NCBI GenBank assembly: GCA_015231305.1
Contig: JADGBW010000006.1
Span: 1-63,460 of the forward strand
Source: Magnetococcales bacterium
GTDB taxonomy: Bacteria; Pseudomonadota; Magnetococcia; Magnetococcales; JADFYX01
Direction: 5' to 3'
Length of the DNA stretch: 63,460 nucleotides
Position numbers and translations under genes: made by a program. This document shows, piece by piece, positions 1 to 8,369 of this stretch. Each line of letters begins with the position of its first letter. Within the stretch, counting starts at the first letter, position 1. The notes under the pieces are model-generated. The model ran no database searches. It was not told where the DNA came from and saw only the letters and a list, made by a program, of their open reading frames with translations.

Positions 1-107
1 TTAATAAAGAAAAGTGGAACAATTTCCACAATCCCTCCAATGAGGACCAAGACCAAAGTCAAGACCGCCATTAAGGGAATACTTTTTTCAATGGTTGTGT
101 GTTTCAC
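1..107 (-). CDS. ccoO: Cytochrome cbb3 oxidase subunit II, N-terminal part (cut by window edge)
   Basis: CcoO is the membrane-anchored mono-haem c subunit that passes electrons to CcoN in the cbb3 oxidase. Only the first 35 codons are in the window. The start is a GTG at 107 with an AGGAG ribosome site just upstream. The visible peptide has an IEK motif followed by one membrane helix ending in GGIVEIVPLFF, which is the typical CcoO amino terminus. The CxxCH haem site lies beyond the window. It follows ccoN by 37 bases on the same strand, so the two are an operon. Confidence 0.85.
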   Translation of the reverse strand, partial: MKHTTIEKSIPLMAVLTLVLVLIGGIVEIVPLFFI

Positions 108-144
108 CGTTGTTTCTCCTTGCTCGGTTTAGCTAGTACCACAC

Positions 145-1560
145 TCATGCGGCTACAGAGGGACGATCTTTAGCATTTGCGATTGTCATGTATACATTGT
201 AGACCATGACTAACGCCCCTAAAAGAAAGACTATGCCGCCGATTGCACGAATAATATAGTAAGGATGCATAGCAGCTACAGTTTCAGCAAATGAGTAAGT
301 CAAGTTGCCAAAATTATCATATGCACGCCACATTAAACCCTGCATAACACCGGAAATCCACATAGCCACAATATAGATAACCACACCAACAGTAGAGAGC
401 CAAAAATGTAAATTGATCAATTTAACCGAATGGATAGTGGTCCCCCACAATTTTGGGATCATATGGTAAAGCGCAGCAAAAGAAACCATTGCTACCCAGC
501 CCAAAGCACCTGAATGAACATGACCAATGGTCCAATCTGTGTAGTGAGAAAGAGCGTTAACTTCTTTGATAGACATCAACGGACCTTCAAATGTTGACAT
601 ACCATAGAAGGATAGAGAAATGATGAAAAATCTTAAAATTGGGTCAGTACGTAGCTTATGCCAAGCACCTGATAGGGTCATAATTCCGTTGATCATACCA
701 CCCCATGAAGGTAGAAGAAGCATGATAGAGAATGTTGCACCTAAAGTTCCAGCCCAATCAGGAAGTGCTGTATAGTGAAGGTGATGAGGACCAGCCCAGA
801 TGTATAAGAATACCAAAGACCAAAAATGGACTATAGATAAGCGGTAGGAGTAAATTGGTCGTTCTGCCTGTTTAGGAACAAAGTAATACATCAGACCTAA
901 AAAAGCTGCTGTTAAGAAAAAGCCCACTGCGTTATGTCCATACCACCATTGAATCATAGCACTTTGTACTCCAGACCAAACTGGATACGAGGCTGTGATA
1001 CTAACAGGTACAGCAAGATTATTAACGATATGTAGGATAGCAACAGTAATTATAAACGCCAAAAAGAACCAGTTAGCCACAAAAATGTGGGGTTCCTTTC
1101 TTTTAGCGAGGGTTCCTACAAAGTTGATAAAGTAAGCCACCCACACTACTACAATAAGTAGATCGATAGGCCATATCATCTCTGCATATTCCTGACCTTG
1201 GGAGAGACCAAGAGGATAGGTTACCACCACCGCAACCACAATCAGATTCCATCCCCAAAAAGTCAACTTGGAGAGAAAATCCGAAAACAGTCTGGCCCGG
1301 CAAGTTCTTTGAACTACATAATATGTAGTTGCAAATAGAACAGAACCACCAAATGCGAAAATAACCGCTGACGTATGTAACGGTCTTAACCGCCCAAACG
1401 ATATGTAGGGTATTCCAGCATTTAGCTCGGGAAAAGCTAGTTCCAAAGCGAGTATAATACCCACCAAAAAACCAACCACCGCATATGCTATGGCCATGAC
1501 GGAAAACATTTTCACTACGTCATAGTCATAGGTTGCTATTGAATCATTTTTTTGACCCAC
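145..1560 (-). CDS. ccoN: Cytochrome cbb3 oxidase catalytic subunit I
   Basis: Catalytic subunit of the high-affinity cbb3 (C-type) haem-copper oxidase, which reduces oxygen to water in the inner membrane at low oxygen. The 471 residues match the usual family length and contain about twelve membrane helices. Visible signatures are the low-spin haem histidine region ([12 protein letters not shown]), the CuB histidines in GPHHLHYT, and the [13 protein letters not shown] segment with the haem ligands near the carboxyl end. Downstream is ccoO; no ccoP is visible in the window. A perfect FNR box with a class II promoter arrangement lies upstream (1675-1716), so expression is probably induced by oxygen limitation. 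The identification is firm. Confidence 0.97.
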   Translation of the reverse strand: MGQKNDSIATYDYDVVKMFSVMAIAYAVVGFLVGIILALELAFPELNAGIPYISFGRLRPLHTSAVIFAFGGSVLFATTYYVVQRTCRARLFSDFLSKLTFWGWNLIVVAVVVTYPLGLSQGQEYAEMIWPIDLLIVVVWVAYFINFVGTLAKRKEPHIFVANWFFLAFIITVAILHIVNNLAVPVSITASYPVWSGVQSAMIQWWYGHNAVGFFLTAAFLGLMYYFVPKQAERPIYSYRLSIVHFWSLVFLYIWAGPHHLHYTALPDWAGTLGATFSIMLLLPSWGGMINGIMTLSGAWHKLRTDPILRFFIISLSFYGMSTFEGPLMSIKEVNALSHYTDWTIGHVHSGALGWVAMVSFAALYHMIPKLWGTTIHSVKLINLHFWLSTVGVVIYIVAMWISGVMQGLMWRAYDNFGNLTYSFAETVAAMHPYYIIRAIGGIVFLLGALVMVYNVYMTIANAKDRPSVAA

Positions 1561-1674
1561 GATCTCCTCCTGTACTTATAAATTAACTAAAAAAAAAATT
1601 TGATAATATTTTCATATTATTTTTTGGAGATTGTTTTCGATTTTCTAATAAGTATTAGTTAGTAGAAAATCACA

Positions 1675-1680
1675 TATAAA
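1675..1680 (-). promoter_or_regulatory. -10 element of the ccoN promoter
   Basis: On the minus strand the bases read TTATAT, close to the sigma-70 -10 consensus. A start site about seven bases further on (near 1668) would put the centre of the FNR box (1709.5) at about -41.5, the standard spacing for class II FNR activation. The start site is inferred, not measured. Confidence 0.5.
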
Positions 1681-1702
1681 CCACTGATAGTTAGTGATTA
1701 AA

Positions 1703-1716
1703 TTGATCTTAATCAA
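1703..1716 (-). promoter_or_regulatory. FNR/ANR-type binding site upstream of ccoN
   Basis: TTGATCTTAATCAA matches the FNR consensus TTGAT-N4-ATCAA at every defined base. It lies about 145 bases upstream of the ccoN start. It is symmetrical, so it could also affect the divergent oxidase operon, but only the ccoN side shows a -10 at the right distance. Confidence 0.85.
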
Positions 1717-1988
1717 CACTACACCGACAAGCTAACATCAATTTGATTTGATGGAAAGAGCTTATGTTGCTTTGTTAGTAAATAATTTAGCATCTTTATT
1801 GTTGACACAGAAACTACAAATGTGGTCTTATTTTTTGGTTGTCCATGCATATATTTGATATCAAATAAAAAGTACATTTAAAAATATCAATTGTAAAGTT
1901 TTAAGTGGCTTATTTTATCGTTTTAAATTTTTTTAGTCCGTTAAAATAGACACACAATTTGTACGGGGATATTCTAAGGAGAAGAAAC

Positions 1989-2753
1989 ATGTCGCAACCT
2001 ACGTCAGCCGAGCATGCTCATCATTGGGAAGTTAGTTGGGCACCTTTGGTCGCAACTTTCGGTGCTCTATTCTTAATACCATTTACGTTTTCCGCATATT
2101 ATGTTTATGAGGACTCTTTTTTAGCAATAATATTTGCTGGTATTGGCACTCCTCTTTTATTAGCTGGTATAGCTAAATGGGTAAGTGAGGGGATATCACA
2201 GAAACCATTACTAGAGGGGGTATCTCCTTCTGGGCTACCATACTTCATTGTTTCTGAGGTCTTCATTTTTCTCGGCTTTTTTGTCTCCTACTGGACAATA
2301 CGTCTTTCAGCTGGTAACGAATGGCCCCCTGAAGGAACACCAGAAATTAACCTTTGGATGCCAATCATTATGACCGTAATTTTGGTTGGTTCCAGCTGGA
2401 CATATCATGTTGCAGAAGAAAAATATGACCACGATGATCTTGCAGGATTTCGTAAGTGGCTTATAATTTCAATTGCACTTGGTGGAATATTCCTTGGTTG
2501 TACTTTTTATGAATATAGCCACTTATTGCACCTAGACTTTGGTCCATCAACCAATGCCTATAGCACAATTTTTTACACAATTACTGGCTTTCATGCATCC
2601 CATGTTGTAATTGGCTTGGGAATGTTTATAGCTATTTTAATACCGGCGTATTCAGGTAAAACAAATAAATATTTTGTTTTCTGCGCTGGTGTATATTGGC
2701 ACTTTGTTGATGTAATTTGGTTTTTTGTCGCATCACAAGTCTATTTTTGGTAA
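1989..2753 (+). CDS. coxC: Haem-copper oxidase subunit III
   Basis: Integral membrane subunit III of an aa3-like haem-copper oxidase. It has no redox centre; in the family it stabilises subunit I and its proton uptake. The 255 residues form about seven helices and include the family motifs GLPYFIVSEVFIFLGFF and TGFHASHVVIGLG, with HFVDVIWFF near the end. The start chosen is ATG 1989, because AGGAG sits seven bases upstream; the frame is open to 1959 but lacks a ribosome site there. It is the first gene of an operon with sco, coxB and coxA. Subunit III in first place is unusual; it normally follows subunit I. Confidence 0.93.
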   Translation: MSQPTSAEHAHHWEVSWAPLVATFGALFLIPFTFSAYYVYEDSFLAIIFAGIGTPLLLAGIAKWVSEGISQKPLLEGVSPSGLPYFIVSEVFIFLGFFVSYWTIRLSAGNEWPPEGTPEINLWMPIIMTVILVGSSWTYHVAEEKYDHDDLAGFRKWLIISIALGGIFLGCTFYEYSHLLHLDFGPSTNAYSTIFYTITGFHASHVVIGLGMFIAILIPAYSGKTNKYFVFCAGVYWHFVDVIWFFVASQVYFW

Positions 2754-2780
2754 AGAATTACAAAGGCTTAATAAATAGGT

Positions 2781-3602
2781 ATGCAACGACTTCTGGTTTT
2801 TCTCATTGGCTTTATAGTCCTTATTGTTTCATTACCTGTTGAGGCAAACTATTTTCGGCAACGTGAGTCAGATATTGACCCTAATATCTTTCGCATTGTT
2901 GAAAAAGATTTTATGGGGGTAAAATTTGACCCTAACCTTGAATTAATTGATCAGAATGGCAAAGAATTCAAATTTAAGGATCTTACAGGAAAACCGACAA
3001 TTCTAGTCTGGTCATATTATACATGCGACGGCAGTTGCTCTGCTGTAAATGCAGAACTAAAAGCCCTTCTAGAAGAGATTAAAGGACAAAAAATTGGTGA
3101 ACAATACAGGATTTTAACAATATCATTCGATAAGGATGATACCCTGGATTCACTAAAGAAATTTAGAACATTTTTAGAACTTACACCTGAATGGGAGAAA
3201 GCTTGGACTTTTGCTATTTTAAAAGATCCAAATTTAGTAAAAGAGAAGACTGAAAGTACTGGTTTTAATTTTTTCTGGGCACCACAAGATAAAACTTTTT
3301 ACCATCCTAATGTCTTCATAATACTTTCTTCTGAAGGAAGAATTACCCGTTATATTTATGCTTTGACCAATAACGAGAAAGATATGAGTTTGGCTCTATT
3401 AGAAGCTAGACAGGGTAATTTTAAAGTAAATGAAACTCTCGATTTTGTAATAGGGCTTTGTTATAGCTACAACTATGCTGAAGGTCGCTATACATATAAT
3501 ATCCCACTGTTTGTTGGACTGGGCGCGCTTTTCATTGGGTTGTCAATGTTGTTAGGCTCAGTTTTGCTTTTTAGAAAAAAGAAATTTAAGGAGGGAACGT
3601 AA
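2781..3602 (+). CDS. Sco1/SenC-type copper chaperone with C-terminal membrane anchor
   Basis: Thioredoxin-fold copper protein of the Sco/SenC family, expected to deliver copper to the CuA centre of the oxidase in this operon. An amino-terminal signal or anchor (residues 1-22) is followed by the soluble domain. The CxxxC copper motif is Cys82 and Cys86 (CDGSC) and the distal ligand is His175. A second hydrophobic segment near residues 243-265 followed by RKKK gives a carboxyl-terminal membrane anchor, which classical Sco1 lacks. It is separated by only 2 bases from coxB. A second, classical Sco is encoded at 6153. Confidence 0.9.
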   Translation: MQRLLVFLIGFIVLIVSLPVEANYFRQRESDIDPNIFRIVEKDFMGVKFDPNLELIDQNGKEFKFKDLTGKPTILVWSYYTCDGSCSAVNAELKALLEEIKGQKIGEQYRILTISFDKDDTLDSLKKFRTFLELTPEWEKAWTFAILKDPNLVKEKTESTGFNFFWAPQDKTFYHPNVFIILSSEGRITRYIYALTNNEKDMSLALLEARQGNFKVNETLDFVIGLCYSYNYAEGRYTYNIPLFVGLGALFIGLSMLLGSVLLFRKKKFKEGT

Positions 3603-3604
3603 CA

Positions 3605-4351
3605 ATGAAAAAGATGCTTGCGGCCTTGACCGGGATTGCATTGGTTGTGTCGTCCGCTATCGTGATGGCTTCTGAAACTACTGACACCATAAAGGATCCT
3701 GCCGTAGTTTGGGAACACCTATGGACAGAAGTTCTTATCGATCTATACATCATGGGCGGAATTTTTGGTGCTTTAGCAATTTACTGGCTGTTTAAATACA
3801 GAGCTAAAAGCCCCGATGCAGTTGGCGAAGGTCCAACCCTCACACGAGCGCAAAGATGGTCATGGGCAATTGTTCCATGTGTACTATTTTTAGCCGACGA
3901 CCTTTATTTAGGTGCTATGGGCTGGTCAGCTTGGAACGTCTATCGTACTGTTCCTGAAAATGCCATGGAAGTTAAAGTAACTGGCAGCATGTGGAACTGG
4001 GAATTTGAATATGAAGATGGTACAACATCAACATATGATGTAGATGGCGATGAAGGTGAGAAAGGTGACGGCTTGGTTGTTCCTGTTGGAACCCCTGTCG
4101 TTTTACGTATGACCTCCACTGATGTTCTTCACTCCTTTGGTATTACAAAATACCGTGTTAAAGAGGATGTAATGCCAGGCCGAATTACCTATATTTGGTT
4201 CTATCCAAAAGAAGAAGCTGAATCTTTTGTAACATGTGTAGAATTTTGTGGAGCAAATCACGCCAGAATGTATGCACCAGTCAAAGCTATACCACAAGAG
4301 CAATATGACAAGTGGCTGGTTAAAAGGGCTAAGGAGGAGGCAGAAGAATGA
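3605..4351 (+). CDS. coxB: Haem-copper oxidase subunit II with CuA site
   Basis: Subunit II receives electrons from cytochrome c at its binuclear CuA centre and passes them to subunit I. A signal peptide (about 1-22) is followed by two helices and a cupredoxin domain. The CuA ligands are complete: His176, Cys211, Glu213, Cys215, His219 and Met222 (CVEFCGANHARM). The aromatic patch SMWNWEF at 128-134 is the usual electron entry. There is no fused haem c domain. It overlaps coxA by four bases (ATGA), so the two are translationally coupled. Confidence 0.95.
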   Translation: MKKMLAALTGIALVVSSAIVMASETTDTIKDPAVVWEHLWTEVLIDLYIMGGIFGALAIYWLFKYRAKSPDAVGEGPTLTRAQRWSWAIVPCVLFLADDLYLGAMGWSAWNVYRTVPENAMEVKVTGSMWNWEFEYEDGTTSTYDVDGDEGEKGDGLVVPVGTPVVLRMTSTDVLHSFGITKYRVKEDVMPGRITYIWFYPKEEAESFVTCVEFCGANHARMYAPVKAIPQEQYDKWLVKRAKEEAEE

Positions 4352-5952
4352 GCGCGCAATCAGAAAAGATCAATTGGTATGAGTGGATATTTACTACCGA
4401 CCACAAGCGTATCGGTGTTATGTATCTAATTGGATCTATAGCTGCATTTGGTGTAGCCGGAATAATGGCTATTCTTATCCGTATAGAACAATCCAGCTTA
4501 GGTCCTACATTGGCTGCAGATGGATTAACAGCAGGTCAACAGTACAACCAGTGGCTATATTTCCATGGTGCTGCCATGATTTTAGCCTTTCTTATTCCTG
4601 GCCTCACAGGATTTGCTGCAAACTATTTTCTGCCTCTCATGATTGGGGCAGCAGATGTTGCATTTCCTCGTATTAATGCCTTGAGTGTATGGCTCTTTTG
4701 GTGTGGCATCATTGTCGCGCTATTAGGTTTTGTCATTCCTGATGGCCCAGACATCATGTGGACTGGATACCCGCCATACTCCATTCTTTCGGGTGGTAAC
4801 ACGGCCTTTTATGTGTTTACAGTGCACCTATTAGGATTTGCATCCATTTTAGGTGCTGTTAACTTTCTTGTTACTGTTATCTACATGCGCGCACCAGGCA
4901 TGGGTTGGAACCAGCTAAACTTGTTTGTTTGGTCAACTGTTACAGCATTTGTAATTCAGTTGGTTTTTGTTCCTGTTTTGGCTGCTGCTGTAACCATGTT
5001 GCTATTTGATAAATATTTAGGAACTCACTTTTTTGACCCAAGTGCCGGCGGTGACGTTCTACTTTATCAGAACCTATTCTGGTTTTATTCTCACCCAGCT
5101 GTGTATGTTATTTTGCTACCAGCCTTGGGTATACTTTACGAAGTAGTAGCTACTTTTAGTAAAAACAAGGTGTTTAACTATAAAGTCTGTGTTTATGGTG
5201 GTATGTGGGGTGTTGTATTAATCTCTGGTGAGGTTTGGGTTCACCATCTATATGTATCCGGTATGCCTAACTGGATTAGAATTGGACAGATGATAAGTAC
5301 CCTGCTTATCTCTCTACCAGTTGGTCTATTGGCTATATCTCTGTTTGGTACTCTATATAAAGGTGCTATAACTTTTGAGCTACCAATGAAATATGCAGTA
5401 TCTTGTCTGTTTTTGTTTCTGGTTGGTGGTTTAACAGGTATTCCATTAGCCATTACTGCACTAGATCTACATCTCTCTGAGACGTCGTTTATCCATGCTC
5501 ATTTCCATTATATCATGGGTATATTTGCTACCTTCTCCGTGTTTGCTGCTGTATATTATTGGTTCCCAAAAATGACTGGCAAAATGTATGACGATAAGTG
5601 GGGAACTATCGGTTTTTGGCTTAACTTTGTCGGTGTGAATGTAACTTTCTTGCCACTATTTAAAATTGGTGTTGAAGGTATGCCTCGTAGATATTGGAAC
5701 TACGAGATGTATCCTCAGTTTGAAACATGGCATTTTGTTGCAATGTTAGGTGCTATATTGGTTGCAGCCGGTATGATTATTACTGTTTTGAACTGGATTA
5801 TGAGTGCATACAAAGGAGAGCCTGCTTCTGACAATCCTTGGAATTCTAAATCTCTGGAATGGACCCATACAGTCAGCCCTCCTGGCCCAGGTAATTTCTT
5901 AAAAGATGTAGTAGTTGACAAAGATTGGACGCCTTATGACTACAGGAAATAA
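4348..5952 (+). CDS. coxA: Haem-copper oxidase subunit I, divergent A2-like type
   Basis: Catalytic subunit with 12 predicted helices and 534 residues. All metal ligands are present: His73 and His387 for low-spin haem, His385 for high-spin haem, and His249, His299, His300 for CuB; the crosslink tyrosine is Tyr253. The D-channel entrance keeps Asn92 and Asp103. The helix VI motif is YSHPAVY (247-253), so the usual Glu is absent and a Tyr-Ser pair stands in, as in A2-type oxidases. The K-channel lysine (PTGIK in relatives) is Leu328 (PVGLL). The usual Mg-site His-Asp is Ser-Glu (LSETSF), and a Glu (295) appears in helix VII four residues before the CuB pair. Oxygen reduction is the likely activity; an unusual oxidase or nitric oxide reductase role cannot be excluded. 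Confidence 0.93.
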   Translation: MSAQSEKINWYEWIFTTDHKRIGVMYLIGSIAAFGVAGIMAILIRIEQSSLGPTLAADGLTAGQQYNQWLYFHGAAMILAFLIPGLTGFAANYFLPLMIGAADVAFPRINALSVWLFWCGIIVALLGFVIPDGPDIMWTGYPPYSILSGGNTAFYVFTVHLLGFASILGAVNFLVTVIYMRAPGMGWNQLNLFVWSTVTAFVIQLVFVPVLAAAVTMLLFDKYLGTHFFDPSAGGDVLLYQNLFWFYSHPAVYVILLPALGILYEVVATFSKNKVFNYKVCVYGGMWGVVLISGEVWVHHLYVSGMPNWIRIGQMISTLLISLPVGLLAISLFGTLYKGAITFELPMKYAVSCLFLFLVGGLTGIPLAITALDLHLSETSFIHAHFHYIMGIFATFSVFAAVYYWFPKMTGKMYDDKWGTIGFWLNFVGVNVTFLPLFKIGVEGMPRRYWNYEMYPQFETWHFVAMLGAILVAAGMIITVLNWIMSAYKGEPASDNPWNSKSLEWTHTVSPPGPGNFLKDVVVDKDWTPYDYRK

Positions 5953-6055
5953 AATACCGAAAAAAAAAATATGGATAACTGCTGGGTTGTTGATGTTATT
6001 AGCTGTTTTAATCAACATATCCATCTATTATAAAGTTAGCCATTACGGACCATAA
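5936..6055 (+). CDS. 39-residue single-helix membrane peptide at the end of the oxidase operon
   Basis: An ATG at 5936 overlaps the last 17 bases of coxA in another frame and opens a 39-codon frame to a TAA at 6053-6055. The peptide starts MTTGNKIPKKK, then has one hydrophobic helix (about residues 13-31) and ends YYKVSHYGP. A lysine-rich head plus one helix is the layout of small accessory subunits or assembly peptides of haem-copper oxidases. The overlap suggests translational coupling. I do not recognise the family; the role is inferred from position and shape. Confidence 0.6.
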   Translation: MTTGNKIPKKKIWITAGLLMLLAVLINISIYYKVSHYGP

Positions 6056-6092
6056 TTTTTTACCAGCAAAAAAATTATCAAAATGATGAAAT

Positions 6093-6131
6093 CACAGAAG
6101 CTCTCCAGGTATAACTTGGAGAGCTTCTGTG
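6093..6131 (+). terminator. Strong hairpin after the oxidase operon
   Basis: A perfect 15-bp stem (CACAGAAGCTCTCCA and its complement) around a 9-base loop. No good T run follows on either strand, so it may act as a transcript-end stabiliser or partial terminator rather than a classic intrinsic terminator. Confidence 0.55.
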
Positions 6132-6152
6132 TAATATAACGCCGTTTATGGA

Positions 6153-6821
6153 TTGGAAAGTGTGCAAACTAAACTCACCAAAAAACAATTCGTTGTAGTT
6201 AGTTTATTAATATTTTTTGGGCTTTTTAGCTGTTTTAAACTTGTACAGCACTATTTCTATGCAAAAAAACCATCTTATAATCTTAACGGCATTACCCTTC
6301 CCCACCCTATTGCTTTAACGCCATTTGAGCTAATTGATCATTTTGGAGATCCATTTAATTTGGATAATTTGAAAGGTCGATGGAGTTTTCTTTTTTTTGG
6401 TTATAGCAATTGTCCTGATGTATGCCCAATATCTCTGGGTTTATTGACAAACACATTTATTGCATTAGAAGATACCCCTCAAATACTTGACAATGCTCAA
6501 GCTATTTTTATTTCTGTAGACCCAAAACGCGATAGCCATGAGTATTTAAAAGAGTATGTTCAATATTTCCACAAGGACTTTATCGGGGTTACTGGCAGTG
6601 AAGATGTTTTATTATCCCTAGTCAAACAGCTTCAAGCTAGCTATAAAATATCTTCTGCTATTGATACTGATGGCAACTATTTGGTTGAACATACCTCTGC
6701 ATTTTTTCTAATTGACCCCAAAGGTCGCTTCTTTGCTCTGTTTCAACCACAGTTTCATGATGCAGATAAAATTAAAGATGCATTTATTGCTATTTATAAT
6801 AGGCAAGCGAACACTAGATAA
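6153..6821 (+). CDS. Sco1/SenC copper chaperone (classical)
   Basis: Membrane-anchored thioredoxin-fold protein for CuA assembly. One amino-terminal helix (about 12-30) anchors the soluble domain in the periplasm. Cys87 and Cys91 (CPDVC) and His180 (EHTSAFFLIDP) are the copper ligands, all present. The 222 residues are normal for the family. The start is uncertain: TTG at 6153 or GTG at 6162, neither with a clear ribosome site. It lies between the oxidase operon and ccoGHQ and is the second Sco in 4 kb, so the two may serve different oxidases or different steps. Confidence 0.9.
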   Translation: MESVQTKLTKKQFVVVSLLIFFGLFSCFKLVQHYFYAKKPSYNLNGITLPHPIALTPFELIDHFGDPFNLDNLKGRWSFLFFGYSNCPDVCPISLGLLTNTFIALEDTPQILDNAQAIFISVDPKRDSHEYLKEYVQYFHKDFIGVTGSEDVLLSLVKQLQASYKISSAIDTDGNYLVEHTSAFFLIDPKGRFFALFQPQFHDADKIKDAFIAIYNRQANTR

Positions 6822-6959
6822 TAATATATAGAACTTAAAAAATTGAAACTAAACTAACAATTAGTTGTCATAAGGCTATCGACAAAGCAAATGTTCTATT
6901 TTAAAATATAAAATAACAGAGTCTCAACATGTAGAGCCCTCGCCTCAAGGAAAAAATTA

Positions 6960-8369
6960 ATGTCTGAACAGCCCAGCTCTTTATATGCCGACTGGAAGAA
7001 GATTTATCCTCGTTATCAAACTGGCTTTTTCCGTAGATTACGTTGGTCACTTGTCGCTGTATTTTTAGGAATTTATTACCTATTACCTATTATACGCTGG
7101 AATCGTGCGGAAGGTCTGCCAGATCAGGCGATTCTATTTGACCTACCAGCTCGTAAATTCTACATGTTCGATTTAGTAATATGGCCCCAGGATATCTTTC
7201 TATTAGCAATCATGTTAATTGCAGCTGCTCTAGCATTATTTTTCATGACTGCATTGGCTGGAAGAATATTTTGTGGCTATATGTGTTTTCAAACAGTTTG
7301 GACAGATCTATTCCTTTTTGTTGAAAAGTTTTTTGAAGGAAACAGAAAACAACGAATAAAACTAGATTCTGAAGCCTGGAGCTTGCGTAAATTACTAATA
7401 AAAGTCGCAAAGCACTTTGTCTGGATATTAATTGGAATTGCAACAGGCGGGGCGTTTGTCTTTTATTTTGCTGATGCCCCAACCCTATTTTGGCAATTTT
7501 TAGATGGGACAGCCCCTGGGCCTGCTTGGTTTACCCTTATTTTTCTTACAGCAACCACCTACATAATGGCAGGTATCGCGCGTGAACAAGTCTGTATTTA
7601 CATGTGTCCTTACGCTAGGTTTCAAGGAGCAATGTTTGATGAAGACTCCTTAATTGTTGCTTATCATCCTGAGTTGGGTGAACCAAGAGAGTCCAACCGC
7701 AGAGTTAGAGAGAGTAGTGAGACTAAAACAGGGCTATGCATAGACTGTGACGCATGTGTAACTGTATGTCCAACTGGTATAGACATTCGTGATGGTCAAC
7801 AGTATGAATGTATTACTTGTGGAGCCTGTATAGATGCTTGCAATACGGTAAAAGACCGTATGCACATGAAAAATGAGTTAATTCGCTATACATCAATGCG
7901 AGAGATTGAAGGCAAGAAAACCCGTTGGTTCCGCCCAAGAATTCTCATATATGGCACACTCTTAACTATTTTTCTTGGTGGTATAGCAGTTTATTTAGCT
8001 GTTAAGTCACCGCTATCTTTAAATGTTATAAAACACCGCCAGCCTATCTATATTATGCAGTCTGATGGTAGTATTCAAAACAACTTTACCATTCGTATTC
8101 TAAATATGCATACACAAGCAAGAACCTTCTCATTAGAGGTTGAAGGTTTAAAAAATGCATCACTATCTATTGTAGCTGTAGATGATTTTGATAGTGAAAA
8201 AAGACCTCTTATAACTGTTGATTCTGGAGCTGTAATGACATTTACTCTCTATTTAAAACAAGCAAAAAATAGTGTAAAGTCTGGATCAAAGGATATAACA
8301 TTCCTACTTCGTGCTACTGATAACACAGACTTTACCCACTCTTATGACAGTAAGTTTATGAGGCCATAG
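6960..8369 (+). CDS. ccoG: cbb3 oxidase assembly / copper-handling ferredoxin-like protein CcoG
   Basis: CcoG (FixG, RdxA) is a membrane iron-sulfur protein that reduces Cu(II) to Cu(I) during cbb3 oxidase assembly. The 469 residues contain about five helices and CxxxC-type motifs (CGYMCFQ and CIYMCPYARFQG). Two ferredoxin-type cysteine clusters follow (CIDCDACVTVCP and CITCGACIDAC), and the carboxyl-terminal domain is an Ig-like periplasmic domain. A run of purines (AAGGAAAAAA) just before the ATG gives the ribosome site. It is followed without a gap by ccoH. Confidence 0.96.
   Translation: MSEQPSSLYADWKKIYPRYQTGFFRRLRWSLVAVFLGIYYLLPIIRWNRAEGLPDQAILFDLPARKFYMFDLVIWPQDIFLLAIMLIAAALALFFMTALAGRIFCGYMCFQTVWTDLFLFVEKFFEGNRKQRIKLDSEAWSLRKLLIKVAKHFVWILIGIATGGAFVFYFADAPTLFWQFLDGTAPGPAWFTLIFLTATTYIMAGIAREQVCIYMCPYARFQGAMFDEDSLIVAYHPELGEPRESNRRVRESSETKTGLCIDCDACVTVCPTGIDIRDGQQYECITCGACIDACNTVKDRMHMKNELIRYTSMREIEGKKTRWFRPRILIYGTLLTIFLGGIAVYLAVKSPLSLNVIKHRQPIYIMQSDGSIQNNFTIRILNMHTQARTFSLEVEGLKNASLSIVAVDDFDSEKRPLITVDSGAVMTFTLYLKQAKNSVKSGSKDITFLLRATDNTDFTHSYDSKFMRP

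Larger units (their letters stand above)
1561..1958. promoter_or_regulatory. Divergent control region between ccoN and the second oxidase operon
   Basis: A very AT-rich 400-base region that serves both strands. It holds an FNR box and -10 for ccoN on the minus strand. Toward the plus strand there is a possible -35 (TTGACA, 1802-1807) with a weak -10 (TCTTAT, 1826-1831), and a 12-base palindrome TTTGATATCAAA at 1854-1865. The palindrome looks like two FNR half sites with no spacer, so it is not a normal FNR site. No coding sequence is seen here. Confidence 0.6.

Noticed and set aside
1854-1865. TTTGATATCAAA as a second FNR box
   Set aside because: The half sites are joined with no 4-base spacer, so it does not match the FNR consensus.
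6842-6885. TTGTC...GACAA inverted repeat before ccoG as regulatory site
   Set aside because: The arms are short and 11 bases apart; no known regulator site fits, and chance is likely in AT-rich DNA.
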